Notes: a model not told the origin generated them from the sequence alone. A stretch of 64,000 bases of DNA from an uncultured Collinsella sp. (GCA_902496455.1 CABVAY010000001.1:69094-133093); one strand, 5' to 3'. Counted from the first letter of the stretch, positions 1-8,828 are shown. Translations and numbers: made by a program.

Positions 1-142
1 AGATGGCATCCGCACCCGCGGCGATGGCCGCAAGCATCTGGTCGAGCCCGCCCGCCGGCGCCAGCAGCTCGGGTAGCGCCGCACCGGCAGCATCCAATCC
101 AGTCTCGTATTGTCCACTCGGCCCCATCGTCCGAATCGCCAT
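1..142 (-). CDS. U32-family peptidase-like protein, N-terminal fragment
   Basis: Only the first 47 codons lie in the window; the gene continues off the left edge. The reverse strand reads from ATG at 142 and contains PELLAPAGGLDQMLAAIAAG followed by ADAI, the opening strand-helix of U32 proteins. It closely resembles the start of the complete U32 protein at 53399. AAGGAG lies 7 nt before the ATG, which fixes the start. U32 proteins include RNA-hydroxylation factors (RlhA, TrhP); the subgroup cannot be told from this fragment. It is divergent from the penicillin-binding protein gene. Confidence 0.8.
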   Translation of the reverse strand, partial: MAIRTMGPSGQYETGLDAAGAALPELLAPAGGLDQMLAAIAAGADAI

Positions 143-304
143 CGGCAAACTCCTTACCAAGATATGCATTCACTCTGAAAAATGCCGTCTTCCAGCATAC
201 ACGAGGCCTCGCGCGCCCCGTTTGGTTTATCGTGTAATAACTTATGTCCATCCTGCCCCGACGGCACATCCGCCGTCCGGCACGACATACCTGGAGGTCA
301 ATAT

Positions 305-2503
305 ATGGGTCCTCGCCAACGACAGGGACGCAGCCGTTCAAAGACGCATGCCCTGCCCATAATCCTGCTCTCGTTTTTGGGCTTTTTGCTGATTGCGGGC
401 GTGGCGTTTGGCATCGGCATGGTCGGCAACGTCAACCGCTGGCTGTCCGATCTGCCCGACTACACCGACGCCAATGCCTATCTGGTGAGCGAGCCCACCG
501 AGATCGTCGACTGCAACGGCAACAAGATCGCGAGCTTCTACACGCAAAACCGCAAGTCCATCACCAAGGACGAGGTCTCCCCCTACGTGCTGCAGGGCAC
601 CGTTGACGTCGAGGACGAGCGCTTCTACGAGCACGGCGGTATCGACCTGTGGGGTATCGCGCGTGCTGCGGTGGCAACCCTCGGCGGCGGGCACGAAGGC
701 GCCTCGACTATCACCCAGCAGCTGGTGCGCAACACCATCCTGCAGGAGGAGCAGTTCGACTCGACCATCGAGCGTAAGGTGCGCGAGGCCTACATCGCCA
801 TCAAGATGGAGGACATGTACTCCAAAGACGAGATCCTCATGATGTACCTCAACACCATCTATTACGGCCACGGCGCCTACGGCATCGAGGCCGCAGCCGA
901 GACCTACCTGTCCAAGAGCGCCGCCGACCTCACCCTGAGCGAAGCCGCGCTGCTCATCGGCCTTCCCAACTCGCCTTCGCAGTACGACCCCACGGTCAAT
1001 CCCGACCTGGCACTGTCTCGCCGCAACAAGGTCCTCGACAACATGCTGCGCCTGGGCCACATCACCCAGGAGGAGCACGATGCCGCACAGGCCGAGCCCA
1101 TCACCCTCAACGTGACCGAAATCTCGGGCAGCGGCGTCGACGTATACTCGCAGCCCTACTTTGTCGCCTATGTTAAGCAGCTGCTGGAGCAGGAGTTCTC
1201 GACCGACGTGCTCTTTAAGGGCGGCCTGACCGTCAAGACCACCATCGACCCCACGATGCAGCAGGTGGCAGAGAATGCCGTCCGCGAGCAGCTCGACACG
1301 CTCTCACTCGACGGCCTGGACATGGGCATGGTCGTCGTCGACCCCAAGACCGGCTACATCAAGTGCATGGTGGGCGGCTATGACTACAACGCCGACGAGA
1401 ACCACGTAAACCATGCCACGGCCAAGCGTCCCGTCGGCTCCACCTTTAAGGCCTTTACGCTGGCAACTGCCATCCAAAACGGCATGAACCCCAACGTCAC
1501 CCTCAACTGCAACTCGCCGCTCAAGGCCAAGGGCACCACGACCGAGGTCCAAAACTACGCCAACCATAGCTATGGCAACATCACGCTTAAGCAGGCGACG
1601 GCATACTCCTCCAACACCGGCTACATCCAGGTGGCAGAAGCCGTCGGCAACAGCAAGATCATCTCGCTCGTCAAAAAGCTCGGCATCGATCCCGCCAAGG
1701 ACAACATCGAGGACGTTCCCGTCATGACCCTCGGCACCGGCTCGATCTCGCCGCTCGAGATGGCCGCCGCCTACGCGACGTTTGCCAACGGCGGCTACTA
1801 TCGCCAGCCGATCGCCATCACCGAGATTGACTCTCGTACCGGTTCGGTGCTGTACCAGCACACGGACAATCCCTCACAGGTGCTTACCGAGGGCGAGGCC
1901 GCCGCGGTCACCGATGCTCTGTCCGGCGTCATGAAGGGCGGCGGTACGGGTGCTGCCGGCGCCCTGAGCGTCAACCAGCCCTATGCCGGCAAGACGGGCA
2001 CCACCGACAACACCACCAACCTGTGGTTCTGCGGCTATACCCCGCAGCTGGCGTGCGCCCTGTGGACCGGCTATTCCGCGGGCGAGATTCCCATCCAAAA
2101 ATACGGCACAGACCTGCTGGGCGACAGCACCAACCTGCCTGTCTTTAAGCGGTTTATGAACACCGTTCTGACCGGTACCGAGCGCGAGGAGTTTGCGACC
2201 GGAACGGCGCCCACCTACAAGAACAACAGCGTCTGGAAGTTCTACGGCACCAACAACACCAAGAAGACGGAGAACGACGACAAGGACGAGAACGAGGACG
2301 AAGAGGAAACCGCCACAACAACGACAACGACGACCACGACCACCGAGACCACGGGCGGCGACACCACCGACACCACCGGTACCACCGGTGGCTCGACGGG
2401 CGGCTCCACTGGTGGTTCGACCGGCGGCGATGGCGGCACGCCTACGCCTACGCCTACGCCCACTCCCGACCCCTCGCCCACGCCTGACGATACGGTCGGC
2501 TAG
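305..2503 (+). CDS. Class A penicillin-binding protein (transglycosylase/transpeptidase)
   Basis: Bifunctional peptidoglycan synthase of 732 aa that polymerises glycan and cross-links peptides outside the membrane. A short basic cytoplasmic tail precedes a membrane anchor (about residues 19-40). The GT51 transglycosylase domain follows, with VEDERFYEHGG near residues 102-112. The transpeptidase has the three PBP motifs: STFK (Ser379, Lys382), SSN (435-437) and KTG (563-565). The last 70 residues are acidic, then Thr-rich, then Gly/Pro/Thr repeats ending TPTPTP, a wall-spanning or disordered tail common in actinobacterial PBPs. The start at 305 is preferred to the in-frame ATG at 182 because GGAGG lies just upstream and the anchor then sits near the N-terminus. 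Monocistronic, followed by a terminator. Confidence 0.95.
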   Translation: MGPRQRQGRSRSKTHALPIILLSFLGFLLIAGVAFGIGMVGNVNRWLSDLPDYTDANAYLVSEPTEIVDCNGNKIASFYTQNRKSITKDEVSPYVLQGTVDVEDERFYEHGGIDLWGIARAAVATLGGGHEGASTITQQLVRNTILQEEQFDSTIERKVREAYIAIKMEDMYSKDEILMMYLNTIYYGHGAYGIEAAAETYLSKSAADLTLSEAALLIGLPNSPSQYDPTVNPDLALSRRNKVLDNMLRLGHITQEEHDAAQAEPITLNVTEISGSGVDVYSQPYFVAYVKQLLEQEFSTDVLFKGGLTVKTTIDPTMQQVAENAVREQLDTLSLDGLDMGMVVVDPKTGYIKCMVGGYDYNADENHVNHATAKRPVGSTFKAFTLATAIQNGMNPNVTLNCNSPLKAKGTTTEVQNYANHSYGNITLKQATAYSSNTGYIQVAEAVGNSKIISLVKKLGIDPAKDNIEDVPVMTLGTGSISPLEMAAAYATFANGGYYRQPIAITEIDSRTGSVLYQHTDNPSQVLTEGEAAAVTDALSGVMKGGGTGAAGALSVNQPYAGKTGTTDNTTNLWFCGYTPQLACALWTGYSAGEIPIQKYGTDLLGDSTNLPVFKRFMNTVLTGTEREEFATGTAPTYKNNSVWKFYGTNNTKKTENDDKDENEDEEETATTTTTTTTTTETTGGDTTDTTGTTGGSTGGSTGGSTGGDGGTPTPTPTPTPDPSPTPDDTVG

Positions 2504-2528
2504 AAATTCATCCAGCCATAAGCAACAA

Positions 2529-2568
2529 GGCCCCCGAGCAGCTTATTAAACTGCTCGGGGGCCTTTTT
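2529..2568 (+). terminator. Rho-independent terminator of the PBP gene
   Basis: A perfect 13-bp GC-rich stem (2529-2541 with 2551-2563) around a 9-nt loop, followed by TTTTT at 2564-2568. It starts 25 nt after the stop codon. Confidence 0.95.
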
Positions 2569-2692
2569 AGTTTAAAGCGACCTGATGGGCGATCTTTATA
2601 CCGGCAGACAAAAAGGGGGTACCGACCAACGTCGATACCCCTTACAAGCCACTATGTCAGCGCGCACGGTGCCGAGCGCACGACCCGCACGC

Positions 2693-3130
2693 CTACTTGC
2701 GAGAATTGCTCAGCTTATTGATCAGCGCCTCAAGACGCTCGCCGTCCTCGGCCGTCTGGGCAATAACCAAAATCGTATCGTTGCCGGCAAGCGAGCCAAG
2801 CACATCGGGCAGCTCTGCCGCATCAACAGCGGCGGCGATGCCGGAAGCCGTACCAGGCTGAGCCTTGATCATAACCAGATTATCGGTGCGCAGAACGCCC
2901 GTTACGAGCTCGGAAACCATACGCTGCAGGTGCAGGTCCTCTGCCAGAACATAGATGCCCTCAGGGAGCTTACGCAGCCCCATATCGGCAATATCGCGAG
3001 AGACAGTCGCCTGCGTGCAATCAAAGCCCATAGCGCGGAGCTCATCGACCAGCACGCGCTGCGTGCGGACGTCCTTATTGCGCACAATATCTCTAATGGC
3101 ATCCTGGCGCCCATTGCGTTTTTTAGCCAT
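2693..3130 (-). CDS. argR: Arginine repressor ArgR
   Basis: Arginine-responsive hexameric repressor/activator, 145 aa. The N-terminal winged helix-turn-helix contains TQATVSRDIADMGLRK, the ArgR recognition region. The C-terminal oligomerisation and arginine-binding half has GTASGIAAAVD and NDTILVIAQT. The start at 3130 gives MAKKRNGRQDAIRDIV and has a purine-rich GGAGAGAGG upstream; the longer reading frame to 3163 adds residues unlike the family. No arg biosynthesis genes are in the window. Autoregulation is likely, since two dyad sequences lie upstream (3164-3178, 3219-3256), but neither is a clear match to the E. coli ARG box. Confidence 0.93.
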   Translation of the reverse strand: MAKKRNGRQDAIRDIVRNKDVRTQRVLVDELRAMGFDCTQATVSRDIADMGLRKLPEGIYVLAEDLHLQRMVSELVTGVLRTDNLVMIKAQPGTASGIAAAVDAAELPDVLGSLAGNDTILVIAQTAEDGERLEALINKLSNSRK

Positions 3131-3163
3131 ACAAACCCTCTCTCCAAAAGATGGCGGAGACAA

Positions 3164-3178
3164 TCAATCAGTGATTGA
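3164..3178. promoter_or_regulatory. Palindrome upstream of argR
   Basis: TCAATCA-G-TGATTGA, 7-bp arms with a 1-bp centre, 33 bp before the argR start. It has operator geometry and is A/T-rich in a GC-rich genome. An autoregulatory ArgR site is a reasonable guess; no binding evidence. Confidence 0.4.
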
Positions 3179-3218
3179 ATAGTTTAACGCTATTTGAAGG
3201 CTTTTGTGTATAAGAACG

Positions 3219-3256
3219 CATTTCGAAACAATTCTATGCAAATTTGTTTCGAAATG
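3219..3256. repeat. Inverted repeat with TTTCGAAA in both arms, upstream of argR
   Basis: A perfect 13-bp inverted repeat, CATTTCGAAACAA (3219-3231) and TTGTTTCGAAATG (3244-3256), around a 12-nt spacer. Each arm contains the self-complementary octamer TTTCGAAA, so the region is two palindromic half-sites about 25 bp apart, as for a dimer-of-dimers regulator. It lies 89-126 bp upstream of argR and just after the stop codon of the upstream glycosyltransferase gene. A 3' hairpin of that gene is the alternative, but there is no U-run. Confidence 0.5.
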
Positions 3257-3262
3257 AGCCGT

Positions 3263-4303
3263 TTAGGCGGTTTTTGCGCCCGTCCGGTTAAGAAAAGCTG
3301 CCAGATGCGTACACATCACGCACCGCGCGGGCTTGGCGCTGGCGATCGGCCCAAACAACAGACCGAGTCCCCGATGGTTATCCTTGAGCGCGGCGACCAT
3401 CTGACGGGTTCGAGGCGCCTCGAGCATATCACGCATGCGGGCGGAACGCTCGATTGACGACACTCCATGCGGGCTCAGACACAAATTCTCGATGCAGGCG
3501 ACCAGTCCGGCAAAGTAGAACTTTTGGCTTGCCAGCTTGAGCCGACCACCGCTATCTGCTTCCGAGAGTGAGTCCGCAAGCTCGTCGAGCGCTCGAGTGT
3601 CATCGGATATCCTGGCATACATGGTGGGATCAAAGGCATCTGTAAGCTTAGGTGCCACCGCGTGGAAACAAGCGTCGCCGCAGCCGGACACGAATCGTGC
3701 CTGCGAGAGCGCATAAGCCATAAACTCAACCGTACGGTACGCCTTGCCGCGCGACAGGCATGCCTCAAACAGCGAGCGGCTGTACATCACGCCAGAGGTC
3801 TGAACGACAAGGCCGCCTAAAATCAACTGGGGCAGCCCGGTCACCATCGAGGATTTGCTATCAATGGAAATATGAGCAGCATCCAAGACGCGCGAATGGC
3901 GCTCTCGATGTGCATCATAGCGGTCGAGCGACACCGTGGGGAGCACTATGTCTGCCGTAGTATCGCACGCGATATCGACCATCTTGGAAAGGGACTGCGG
4001 AGCAAACCACTCATCGGCGTTCATAGCGATGATTTGAGAGCCACGCGAGGCAGCAAAACCGGCACGAAGGCAAGCACCGCGCTTCGCGTCCTCGACGTCA
4101 ATCAAATCAATATGGATGTCCCTGTCGGCAGCAACCTGAAGCGAATGGCGCACACCGGGCGCAGCATCGCGGCAGACAACGACAATCTGCAAATCGTAGA
4201 GGTCTTGGTTCTGGATACTCTCGAGCGCACGCATCGCATAGCTGGGCGAACCTTCTACCACAAGGATCACCGAAAGTCGCGGATGCGAGCCACGTCGAAC
4301 CAA
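3263..4303 (-). CDS. Family-2-like (GT-A) glycosyltransferase
   Basis: Predicted 346-aa glycosyltransferase. The N-terminus has the GT-A nucleotide-sugar fold: LSVILVVEG (10-18), QNQDLYDLQIVVVCRD (31-46) and MNADEW near 94-99 in place of the usual DxD. No membrane segment is obvious. The C-terminal half (from about residue 180) is helical and has no motif I recognise. The reading frame opens with TTG at 4303, with GAGAGGA upstream; no better ATG precedes the GT fold. It follows truA after a 160-nt gap on the same strand. Acceptor and product are unknown; surface polysaccharide is only a guess. Confidence 0.7.
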   Translation of the reverse strand: MVRRGSHPRLSVILVVEGSPSYAMRALESIQNQDLYDLQIVVVCRDAAPGVRHSLQVAADRDIHIDLIDVEDAKRGACLRAGFAASRGSQIIAMNADEWFAPQSLSKMVDIACDTTADIVLPTVSLDRYDAHRERHSRVLDAAHISIDSKSSMVTGLPQLILGGLVVQTSGVMYSRSLFEACLSRGKAYRTVEFMAYALSQARFVSGCGDACFHAVAPKLTDAFDPTMYARISDDTRALDELADSLSEADSGGRLKLASQKFYFAGLVACIENLCLSPHGVSSIERSARMRDMLEAPRTRQMVAALKDNHRGLGLLFGPIASAKPARCVMCTHLAAFLNRTGAKTA

Positions 4304-4464
4304 GTTATCCGTCCTCTCGACAGCAATGAATCAAACCGTGGTTCATGGTACACCCCATAAATAAAAGCAATGAGACACCGGTTGCACTGCACGCCAAGAA
4401 CAGATGTTGCACACGCGCAGCCCACAGATGACAGATGCCGACGAACGGCGCGTCAAGCCCTCCC

Positions 4465-5289
4465 CTAGTCGAGCACGACAAGCTCGGCGGGATCGTAATC
4501 CACGCCCATAAACGTAAGGCCGCAGGCAGGAGCCGTGGGGCCCGCAGCGGTACGATCGCAAGCATCGATGACCTCGCGCATCCACTCGGGTTTACGGCGA
4601 TGCATGCCAATCTCGACAAGCGTGCCAACGATCGTACGGACCATCGAATGCAGAAACGCATTGCCCTCGATGGTAAACGTCAGGATGTCCTCGCCAAACG
4701 CAACCTCATGGCCAAACTCGGCCCGCATCACGCAGCGGTGCGTAGGCTTGCCCACGGCAGAGGCGACCTTGCAAAAGCTCTTAAAGTCCTGCTCACCCAA
4801 AAGCGCGGGACAGGCCGCAGACATGGCCTCGACGTCCAAGGGATAGCGATGCCACCACACGGCACCACGGGACAGCACGGGGCGCGCATCGCGATCGGCA
4901 ATACGGTACGTATACATACGGGAACGCGCGTCAAAGCGTGCAGAAAAGCCCTTACGGGCCCTGTAGACCTCGTTTATGGCGATATCTTTAGGCAGCAGGG
5001 CATCCATAGCCCGCAGCCACCTACGGCGCGTAAGGGCGAGCTCAGCGTCCGTTATGGGCACGCTGATGTACTGAGCCACGGCATGCACGCCGGCATCGGT
5101 ACGACCTGCGCACGTCAGATCGATCGGACGGCGAAGCAGCGTCTCGATGGCTCGACGCAGCTCACCCGCAACCGTCGTCTGTCCCGGCTGCTCGGCAAAT
5201 CCGCTATACGACGAGCCATCATAGGCCACGCGAAATACGAGCGTGGCGTCAAGCTCGGGGGTCAAATTGAAATCAGACGGCGCGGTCAT
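4465..5289 (-). CDS. truA: tRNA pseudouridine synthase A
   Basis: Makes pseudouridine at positions 38-40 of the tRNA anticodon arm. The 274-aa protein has the TruA core FRVAYDGSSYSGF and the catalytic motif AGRTDAGVHA with the nucleophile Asp65; the family C-terminal element HSMVRTIVGTLVEIG is also present. ATG at 5289 has GGGAG 5-6 nt upstream; the extended TTG start at 5304 is less likely. truA commonly follows rplQ, as here, but a strong terminator separates them, so it is probably read by its own promoter or by read-through. Confidence 0.95.
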   Translation of the reverse strand: MTAPSDFNLTPELDATLVFRVAYDGSSYSGFAEQPGQTTVAGELRRAIETLLRRPIDLTCAGRTDAGVHAVAQYISVPITDAELALTRRRWLRAMDALLPKDIAINEVYRARKGFSARFDARSRMYTYRIADRDARPVLSRGAVWWHRYPLDVEAMSAACPALLGEQDFKSFCKVASAVGKPTHRCVMRAEFGHEVAFGEDILTFTIEGNAFLHSMVRTIVGTLVEIGMHRRKPEWMREVIDACDRTAAGPTAPACGLTFMGVDYDPAELVVLD

Positions 5290-5324
5290 GGGCGCTCCCA
5301 ACAAACAAGTAACGGTATCGCGAC

Positions 5325-5355
5325 AAAAAAAGAGGGGTACGCGAACGTACCCCTC
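5325..5355 (-). terminator. Terminator of the rplE-rplQ operon
   Basis: On the minus strand a perfect 10-bp stem GAGGGGTACG/CGTACCCCTC with a TTCG tetraloop is followed by seven T residues (complement of 5325-5331). It lies 26 nt after the rplQ stop. Confidence 0.96.
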
Positions 5356-5381
5356 GAATATAGCCTATGCAGACGGAATGT

Positions 5382-5849
5382 CTACTCAGCGGTCTCCTCA
5401 GCAGGAGCCTCCTCGACAGCCTCGACCTTCTTGGGAGCAGCGGCCTTCTTGGGGGCCGGAGCAGCCTTCTTGGCCTTAGGCGTGCAAGGCTCGGTGACGA
5501 GCTCCATGATAACGATGGGAGCGTTGTCGCCCTTGCGGTTGCCGAGCTTCATGATGCGGGTATAACCGCCGTTGCGGTCCTGCCACATGCCCTGGGCAGC
5601 CTTGTCGAAGATCTCGGCAACGAGCTGCTTATCGCCGAGCTTGGCGATAGCCAGACGACGAGAGTGCAGGTCGCCCTTCTTGGCCCAAGTGATGATCGGG
5701 TCGACGACCGAACGCAGCGCCTTAGCGCGGGTCTCGGTGGTCTTGATGCGGTCGTTCTCGAAGAGGGCCTTAGCAAGGCTCTTCTTCATGGCCTTGGTGT
5801 GGCTCGCATCGGTGCCGAGCTTCAGGCCCTTCTTAACGTTGTGACGCAT
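5382..5849 (-). CDS. rplQ: 50S ribosomal protein L17
   Basis: Large-subunit protein lining the exit-tunnel region. The 155-aa product starts MRHNVKKGLKLGTDASHTKAM and has the typical core; the last 40 residues are an Ala/Lys/Glu-rich extension (AKKAAPAPKKAAAPKK then acidic), longer than in E. coli but common in actinobacteria. It is the last gene of the alpha-type operon, 30 nt downstream of rpoA. Confidence 0.97.
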   Translation of the reverse strand: MRHNVKKGLKLGTDASHTKAMKKSLAKALFENDRIKTTETRAKALRSVVDPIITWAKKGDLHSRRLAIAKLGDKQLVAEIFDKAAQGMWQDRNGGYTRIMKLGNRKGDNAPIVIMELVTEPCTPKAKKAAPAPKKAAAPKKVEAVEEAPAEETAE

Positions 5850-5879
5850 GGTCTAGTTTCTCCTCAAATATGCGAAGCA

Positions 5880-6821
5880 TTAAGCCTTCAGGCTCAGGCC
5901 CATGGACTCAAGCTTGTCCTTCACTTCCTCGATCGACTTAACACCGAAGTTACGGATGTTGAGCAGATCGTTCTCCGAGAACTCAACGAGCTGACGGACC
6001 GAGTGAATGCTGGCGCGCTTAAGGCAGTTGTAGGAACGGACGGAAAGGTCCAGATCCTCGATCTGCTTGTCCAGCTCGGCGTTGTCGTTGGTGACCTCGG
6101 GAGCGAAGATCGAAGCCTCCTCCTCGACCTCGGGGGTCTCGGCAAGGTTCATAAAGGCGGCCATATGCTGGTTGATGATATTGGCAGCCTGGACCACGGC
6201 GTCGCGCGGGGCGATGGATCCGTTGGTCTCGATCTCGAGGACAAGGCGGTCGTAGTCGGTGTGCTGACCGACACGACAAGCCTCAACGAGCTTGGCGCAA
6301 CGGGAAACCGGCGAGTACAGCGAGTCGACATGGATCACACCGATGGGATCGTTATCGCGCTTGTTGGCCTCGCCAGAAACATAGCCGCGGCCATAGCCGA
6401 TGCGCATGCTCATGGTGAGATGGCCACCCTCGGTGAGCGTAGCGATGTGCTGCTCGGGGTTGACCAGCTCAAACTCGGACGGAATAAAGAAGTCCGCACC
6501 GGTGACCTCGCAGGGGCCGTCAACCGAGATGGTGGCGGTCGCCTCGTCGGTCGTGCCGAGAGCCCTGAAGACAAGACCCTTGACATTCAGGACGATGTCG
6601 GTGACATCCTCGACCATGTTAGGGATGGTCATGAACTCGTGCTGCGCACCATCGATCTGAATAGCCTCGACAGCGGCACCCTCGAGCGAGGACAGAAGAA
6701 CGCGACGAAGGGAGTTACCCAGCGTATCGCCGTAACCACGCTCGAGCGGCTCGACGGAGACACGAGCAGACGTCTCGTTGATCTCTTCGACCTGAACCTG
6801 AGGCCTAATGAATTCTGACAT
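5880..6821 (-). CDS. rpoA: RNA polymerase alpha subunit
   Basis: The 313-aa alpha subunit scaffolds RNA polymerase assembly. The N-terminal dimerisation domain has ERGYGDTLGNSLRRVLLSSL near residue 28-47; an acidic linker follows; the C-terminal DNA- and activator-binding domain has LKRASIHSVRQL and LLNIRNFGVKSIEEV. It lies between rpsD and rplQ as in most bacteria. GGAGG precedes the ATG at 6821. Confidence 0.98.
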   Translation of the reverse strand: MSEFIRPQVQVEEINETSARVSVEPLERGYGDTLGNSLRRVLLSSLEGAAVEAIQIDGAQHEFMTIPNMVEDVTDIVLNVKGLVFRALGTTDEATATISVDGPCEVTGADFFIPSEFELVNPEQHIATLTEGGHLTMSMRIGYGRGYVSGEANKRDNDPIGVIHVDSLYSPVSRCAKLVEACRVGQHTDYDRLVLEIETNGSIAPRDAVVQAANIINQHMAAFMNLAETPEVEEEASIFAPEVTNDNAELDKQIEDLDLSVRSYNCLKRASIHSVRQLVEFSENDLLNIRNFGVKSIEEVKDKLESMGLSLKA

Positions 6822-6853
6822 GTATTACCTCCAGCCTCAGCAGCCCGGATGGA

Positions 6854-7450
6854 CTACTTAGAGTAGAGCTCGACGATGAGCTGCTCGTTGATATCACCGC
6901 TGATCTGCTCACGCGTCGGCAGAGCGAGCACGTTACCAGACAGCTTCTCGATATCGACCTCGAGCCAGCCAGGAACCTCAAAGCGCTCGGAGGAAATCAG
7001 GGCCTCCTTGATGGGGAGGAGGTCACGGAACTTCTCGCCGACAGCGACGACGTCGCCGGCCTTGACGCGGTAGGACGGGATGTCCACGCGCTTGCCGTTC
7101 ACGGTGAAGTGACCATGACGGACGGACTGACGAGCCTCTTTGCGGGTGCGGGCGAAGCCAAGACGGAAGACGACGTTGTCGAGGCGAGACTCAAGGATGA
7201 TCATGAGGTTCTCACCGGTGACGCCGTTCATCTTGCGGGCCTTGTTGAAGTAGCCGTGGAACTGCTTCTCCAGAACGCCATAGATGAACTTGACCTTCTG
7301 CTTCTCGCGCAGCTGCATGCCGTACTCAGATTCCTTGCGACGGCGCTTGGGCTGACGGATAGATTCCTTCTTGCTGCTGTAACCGAGCTCAGCGGGATCG
7401 ATCCCGAGCTGACGGCAGCGCTTAAGAACAGGAGTCCTGTCGATTGCCAT
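6854..7450 (-). CDS. rpsD: 30S ribosomal protein S4
   Basis: Primary 16S rRNA-binding protein, 198 aa, with the S4 RNA-binding domain SRLDNVVFRLGFARTRKEAR and VNGKRVDIPSYRVKAGD. It has a single cysteine near the N-terminus, so it is the zinc-free type. Operon position rpsK-rpsD-rpoA is conserved. Confidence 0.97.
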   Translation of the reverse strand: MAIDRTPVLKRCRQLGIDPAELGYSSKKESIRQPKRRRKESEYGMQLREKQKVKFIYGVLEKQFHGYFNKARKMNGVTGENLMIILESRLDNVVFRLGFARTRKEARQSVRHGHFTVNGKRVDIPSYRVKAGDVVAVGEKFRDLLPIKEALISSERFEVPGWLEVDIEKLSGNVLALPTREQISGDINEQLIVELYSK

Positions 7451-7469
7451 ATTGATACGATCCTTTCAG

Positions 7470-7874
7470 TTACACGCGGCGACGCTTCTTGGGGCGGCAG
7501 CCGTTGTGCGGAATGGGGGTCTTGTCCTGGATGCTCGAGACCTCGAGGCCAGCAGCCTGGAGGGAGCGGATGGCGGTCTCACGACCGGAGCCGGGGCCCT
7601 TGACGAAGACGGAAACCTTCTTCATACCGTGCTCCATGGCCTGCTTGGCAGCAGCCTCGGCAGCCATCTGGGCAGCGAACGGCGTGGACTTACGGGAGCC
7701 CTTGAAGCCCACCTGGCCAGCCGACTTCCAGGAAATGACGTTGCCCTGGGGATCGGTGATCGAAACGATCGTGTTGTTGAACGTAGAACGAATGTGAGCC
7801 TGGCCCACGGAAATATTCTTACGGTCCGCGCGCTTCAGACGGGCAGCGCGAACGTTCTTCTTAGCAGTAGCCAT
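7470..7874 (-). CDS. rpsK: 30S ribosomal protein S11
   Basis: The 134-aa platform protein near the mRNA exit. Contains AHIRSTFNNTIVSITDPQGN and the Arg/Lys-rich end CRPKKRRRV. It lies 14 nt downstream of rpsM and 19 nt upstream of rpsD. Confidence 0.97.
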   Translation of the reverse strand: MATAKKNVRAARLKRADRKNISVGQAHIRSTFNNTIVSITDPQGNVISWKSAGQVGFKGSRKSTPFAAQMAAEAAAKQAMEHGMKKVSVFVKGPGSGRETAIRSLQAAGLEVSSIQDKTPIPHNGCRPKKRRRV

Positions 7875-7888
7875 CTATCTAGCGCTCC

Positions 7889-8263
7889 TTATTTCTTCTT
7901 CTTAGCACCGATCTGACGCTTCGGGCCCTTGCGGGTACGAGCGTTAGTGTGGGTGCGCTGACCGCGGACCGGGAGGCCCTTGCGGTGACGAAGGCCGCGG
8001 TTGCAGCCGATGTCCATAAGGCGCTTGACGTTCTGGTTGCGCTCACGGCGGAGGTCGCCCTCAACCATGATCTGGTTCTTGTCGATATAATCGCGGATGG
8101 CGTTAACCTCATCCTCGGTGAGGTCCTTAACGCGCGTATCCACGTTAACGTTGCACTCGACGCAAATCTTCGTCGCAGTGGTGCGGCCGATGCCGTAAAT
8201 GTAGGTCAGACCGATCTCAACGCGCTTCTCACGCGGGAGGTCGACACCATTAATACGGGCCAA
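7889..8263 (-). CDS. rpsM: 30S ribosomal protein S13
   Basis: The 124-aa head protein that contacts the P-site tRNA and the subunit bridge. Starts MARINGVDLPREKRVEIGLT; the C-terminus has RGQRTHTNARTRKGPKR and a poly-Lys tail. It lies 14 nt downstream of rpmJ. Confidence 0.97.
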   Translation of the reverse strand: MARINGVDLPREKRVEIGLTYIYGIGRTTATKICVECNVNVDTRVKDLTEDEVNAIRDYIDKNQIMVEGDLRRERNQNVKRLMDIGCNRGLRHRKGLPVRGQRTHTNARTRKGPKRQIGAKKKK

Positions 8264-8277
8264 CGTAGTCTCCTCTC

Positions 8278-8391
8278 TTAACCCTGACGCTGCTTATGAC
8301 GGGGGTTCTCGCAAATGACGAGGACCTTGCCATGGCGCCTAATGATTTTGCACTTATCGCACATCTTCTTGACCGAAGGACGTACCTTCAT
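8278..8391 (-). CDS. rpmJ: 50S ribosomal protein L36
   Basis: A short 37-aa gene. The translation is MKVRPSVKKMCDKCKIIRRH followed by GKVLVICENPRHKQRQG. It has the zinc-ribbon form C-x2-C-x12-C-x4-H, so it is the zinc-binding paralogue. GAAAGGAAGAAC precedes the ATG. Conserved order infA-rpmJ-rpsM. Confidence 0.96.
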   Translation of the reverse strand: MKVRPSVKKMCDKCKIIRRHGKVLVICENPRHKQRQG

Positions 8392-8483
8392 CGTTCTTCC
8401 TTTCGGTAGCGCTCAAACTACTTCCCTACTATCTACTCGCCCAGCCGCAGGCGTTTAAAACTATGGCTGGTCTTCACACACAA

Positions 8484-8517
8484 TCCGACCGTAGGTTGAG
8501 CTAAGCCTGCAGTCGGA
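8484..8517 (-). terminator. Stem-loop between infA and rpmJ
   Basis: TCCGAC pairs with GTCGGA and the stem continues through GTAGG/CCTGC after one mismatch, in the 150-nt gap between infA and rpmJ. There is no clear U-run on the minus strand, so it may be an attenuator or processing site and not a full terminator. The long gap suggests the rpmJ-rplQ part has extra transcriptional control. Confidence 0.4.
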
Positions 8518-8541
8518 AATGGAGTGCGTGTATGCGTGCCG

Positions 8542-8760
8542 CTATTTGTAGCGATAGGTGATGCGGCCGCGGGTCAGGTCGTACGGGGAAAGCTCCACGA
8601 CAACCCTATCACCGGGGAGAATACGGATGTAATTCATTCGGATCTTGCCAGAAATGTTGCACAGAACCGAATGACCGTTCTCGAGCTCGACCTTAAACAT
8701 GGCATTGGGCAGCGGTTCCTTTACCGTACCCTCGAGCTCAATTGCGTCTTCCTTCTTCAC
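8542..8760 (-). CDS. infA: Translation initiation factor IF-1
   Basis: Small OB-fold factor that occupies the 30S A site during initiation. The GTG start at 8760 gives 72 aa, exactly the usual length, beginning KKEDAIELEGTVKE and ending SPYDLTRGRITYRYK. A TTG two codons upstream (8766) is the alternative. The ribosome-binding site is weak. A promoter-like sequence lies 40-68 nt upstream. Confidence 0.95.
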   Translation of the reverse strand: MKKEDAIELEGTVKEPLPNAMFKVELENGHSVLCNISGKIRMNYIRILPGDRVVVELSPYDLTRGRITYRYK

Positions 8761-8799
8761 AAGCAATCATCTTTCTCTAGAAAACGACAGCGATTGAGT

Positions 8800-8828
8800 A
8801 TTCTACAACACGTATGCACGCATCGTAA
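8800..8828 (-). promoter_or_regulatory. infA: Candidate promoter for infA
   Basis: On the minus strand TTACGA (8823-8828) and TAGAAT (8800-8805) are separated by exactly 17 bp and lie 40 nt before the infA GTG, in a 98-nt gap after map. It fits the sigma-70-type pattern apart from two -35 and two -10 mismatches. Confidence 0.45.
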
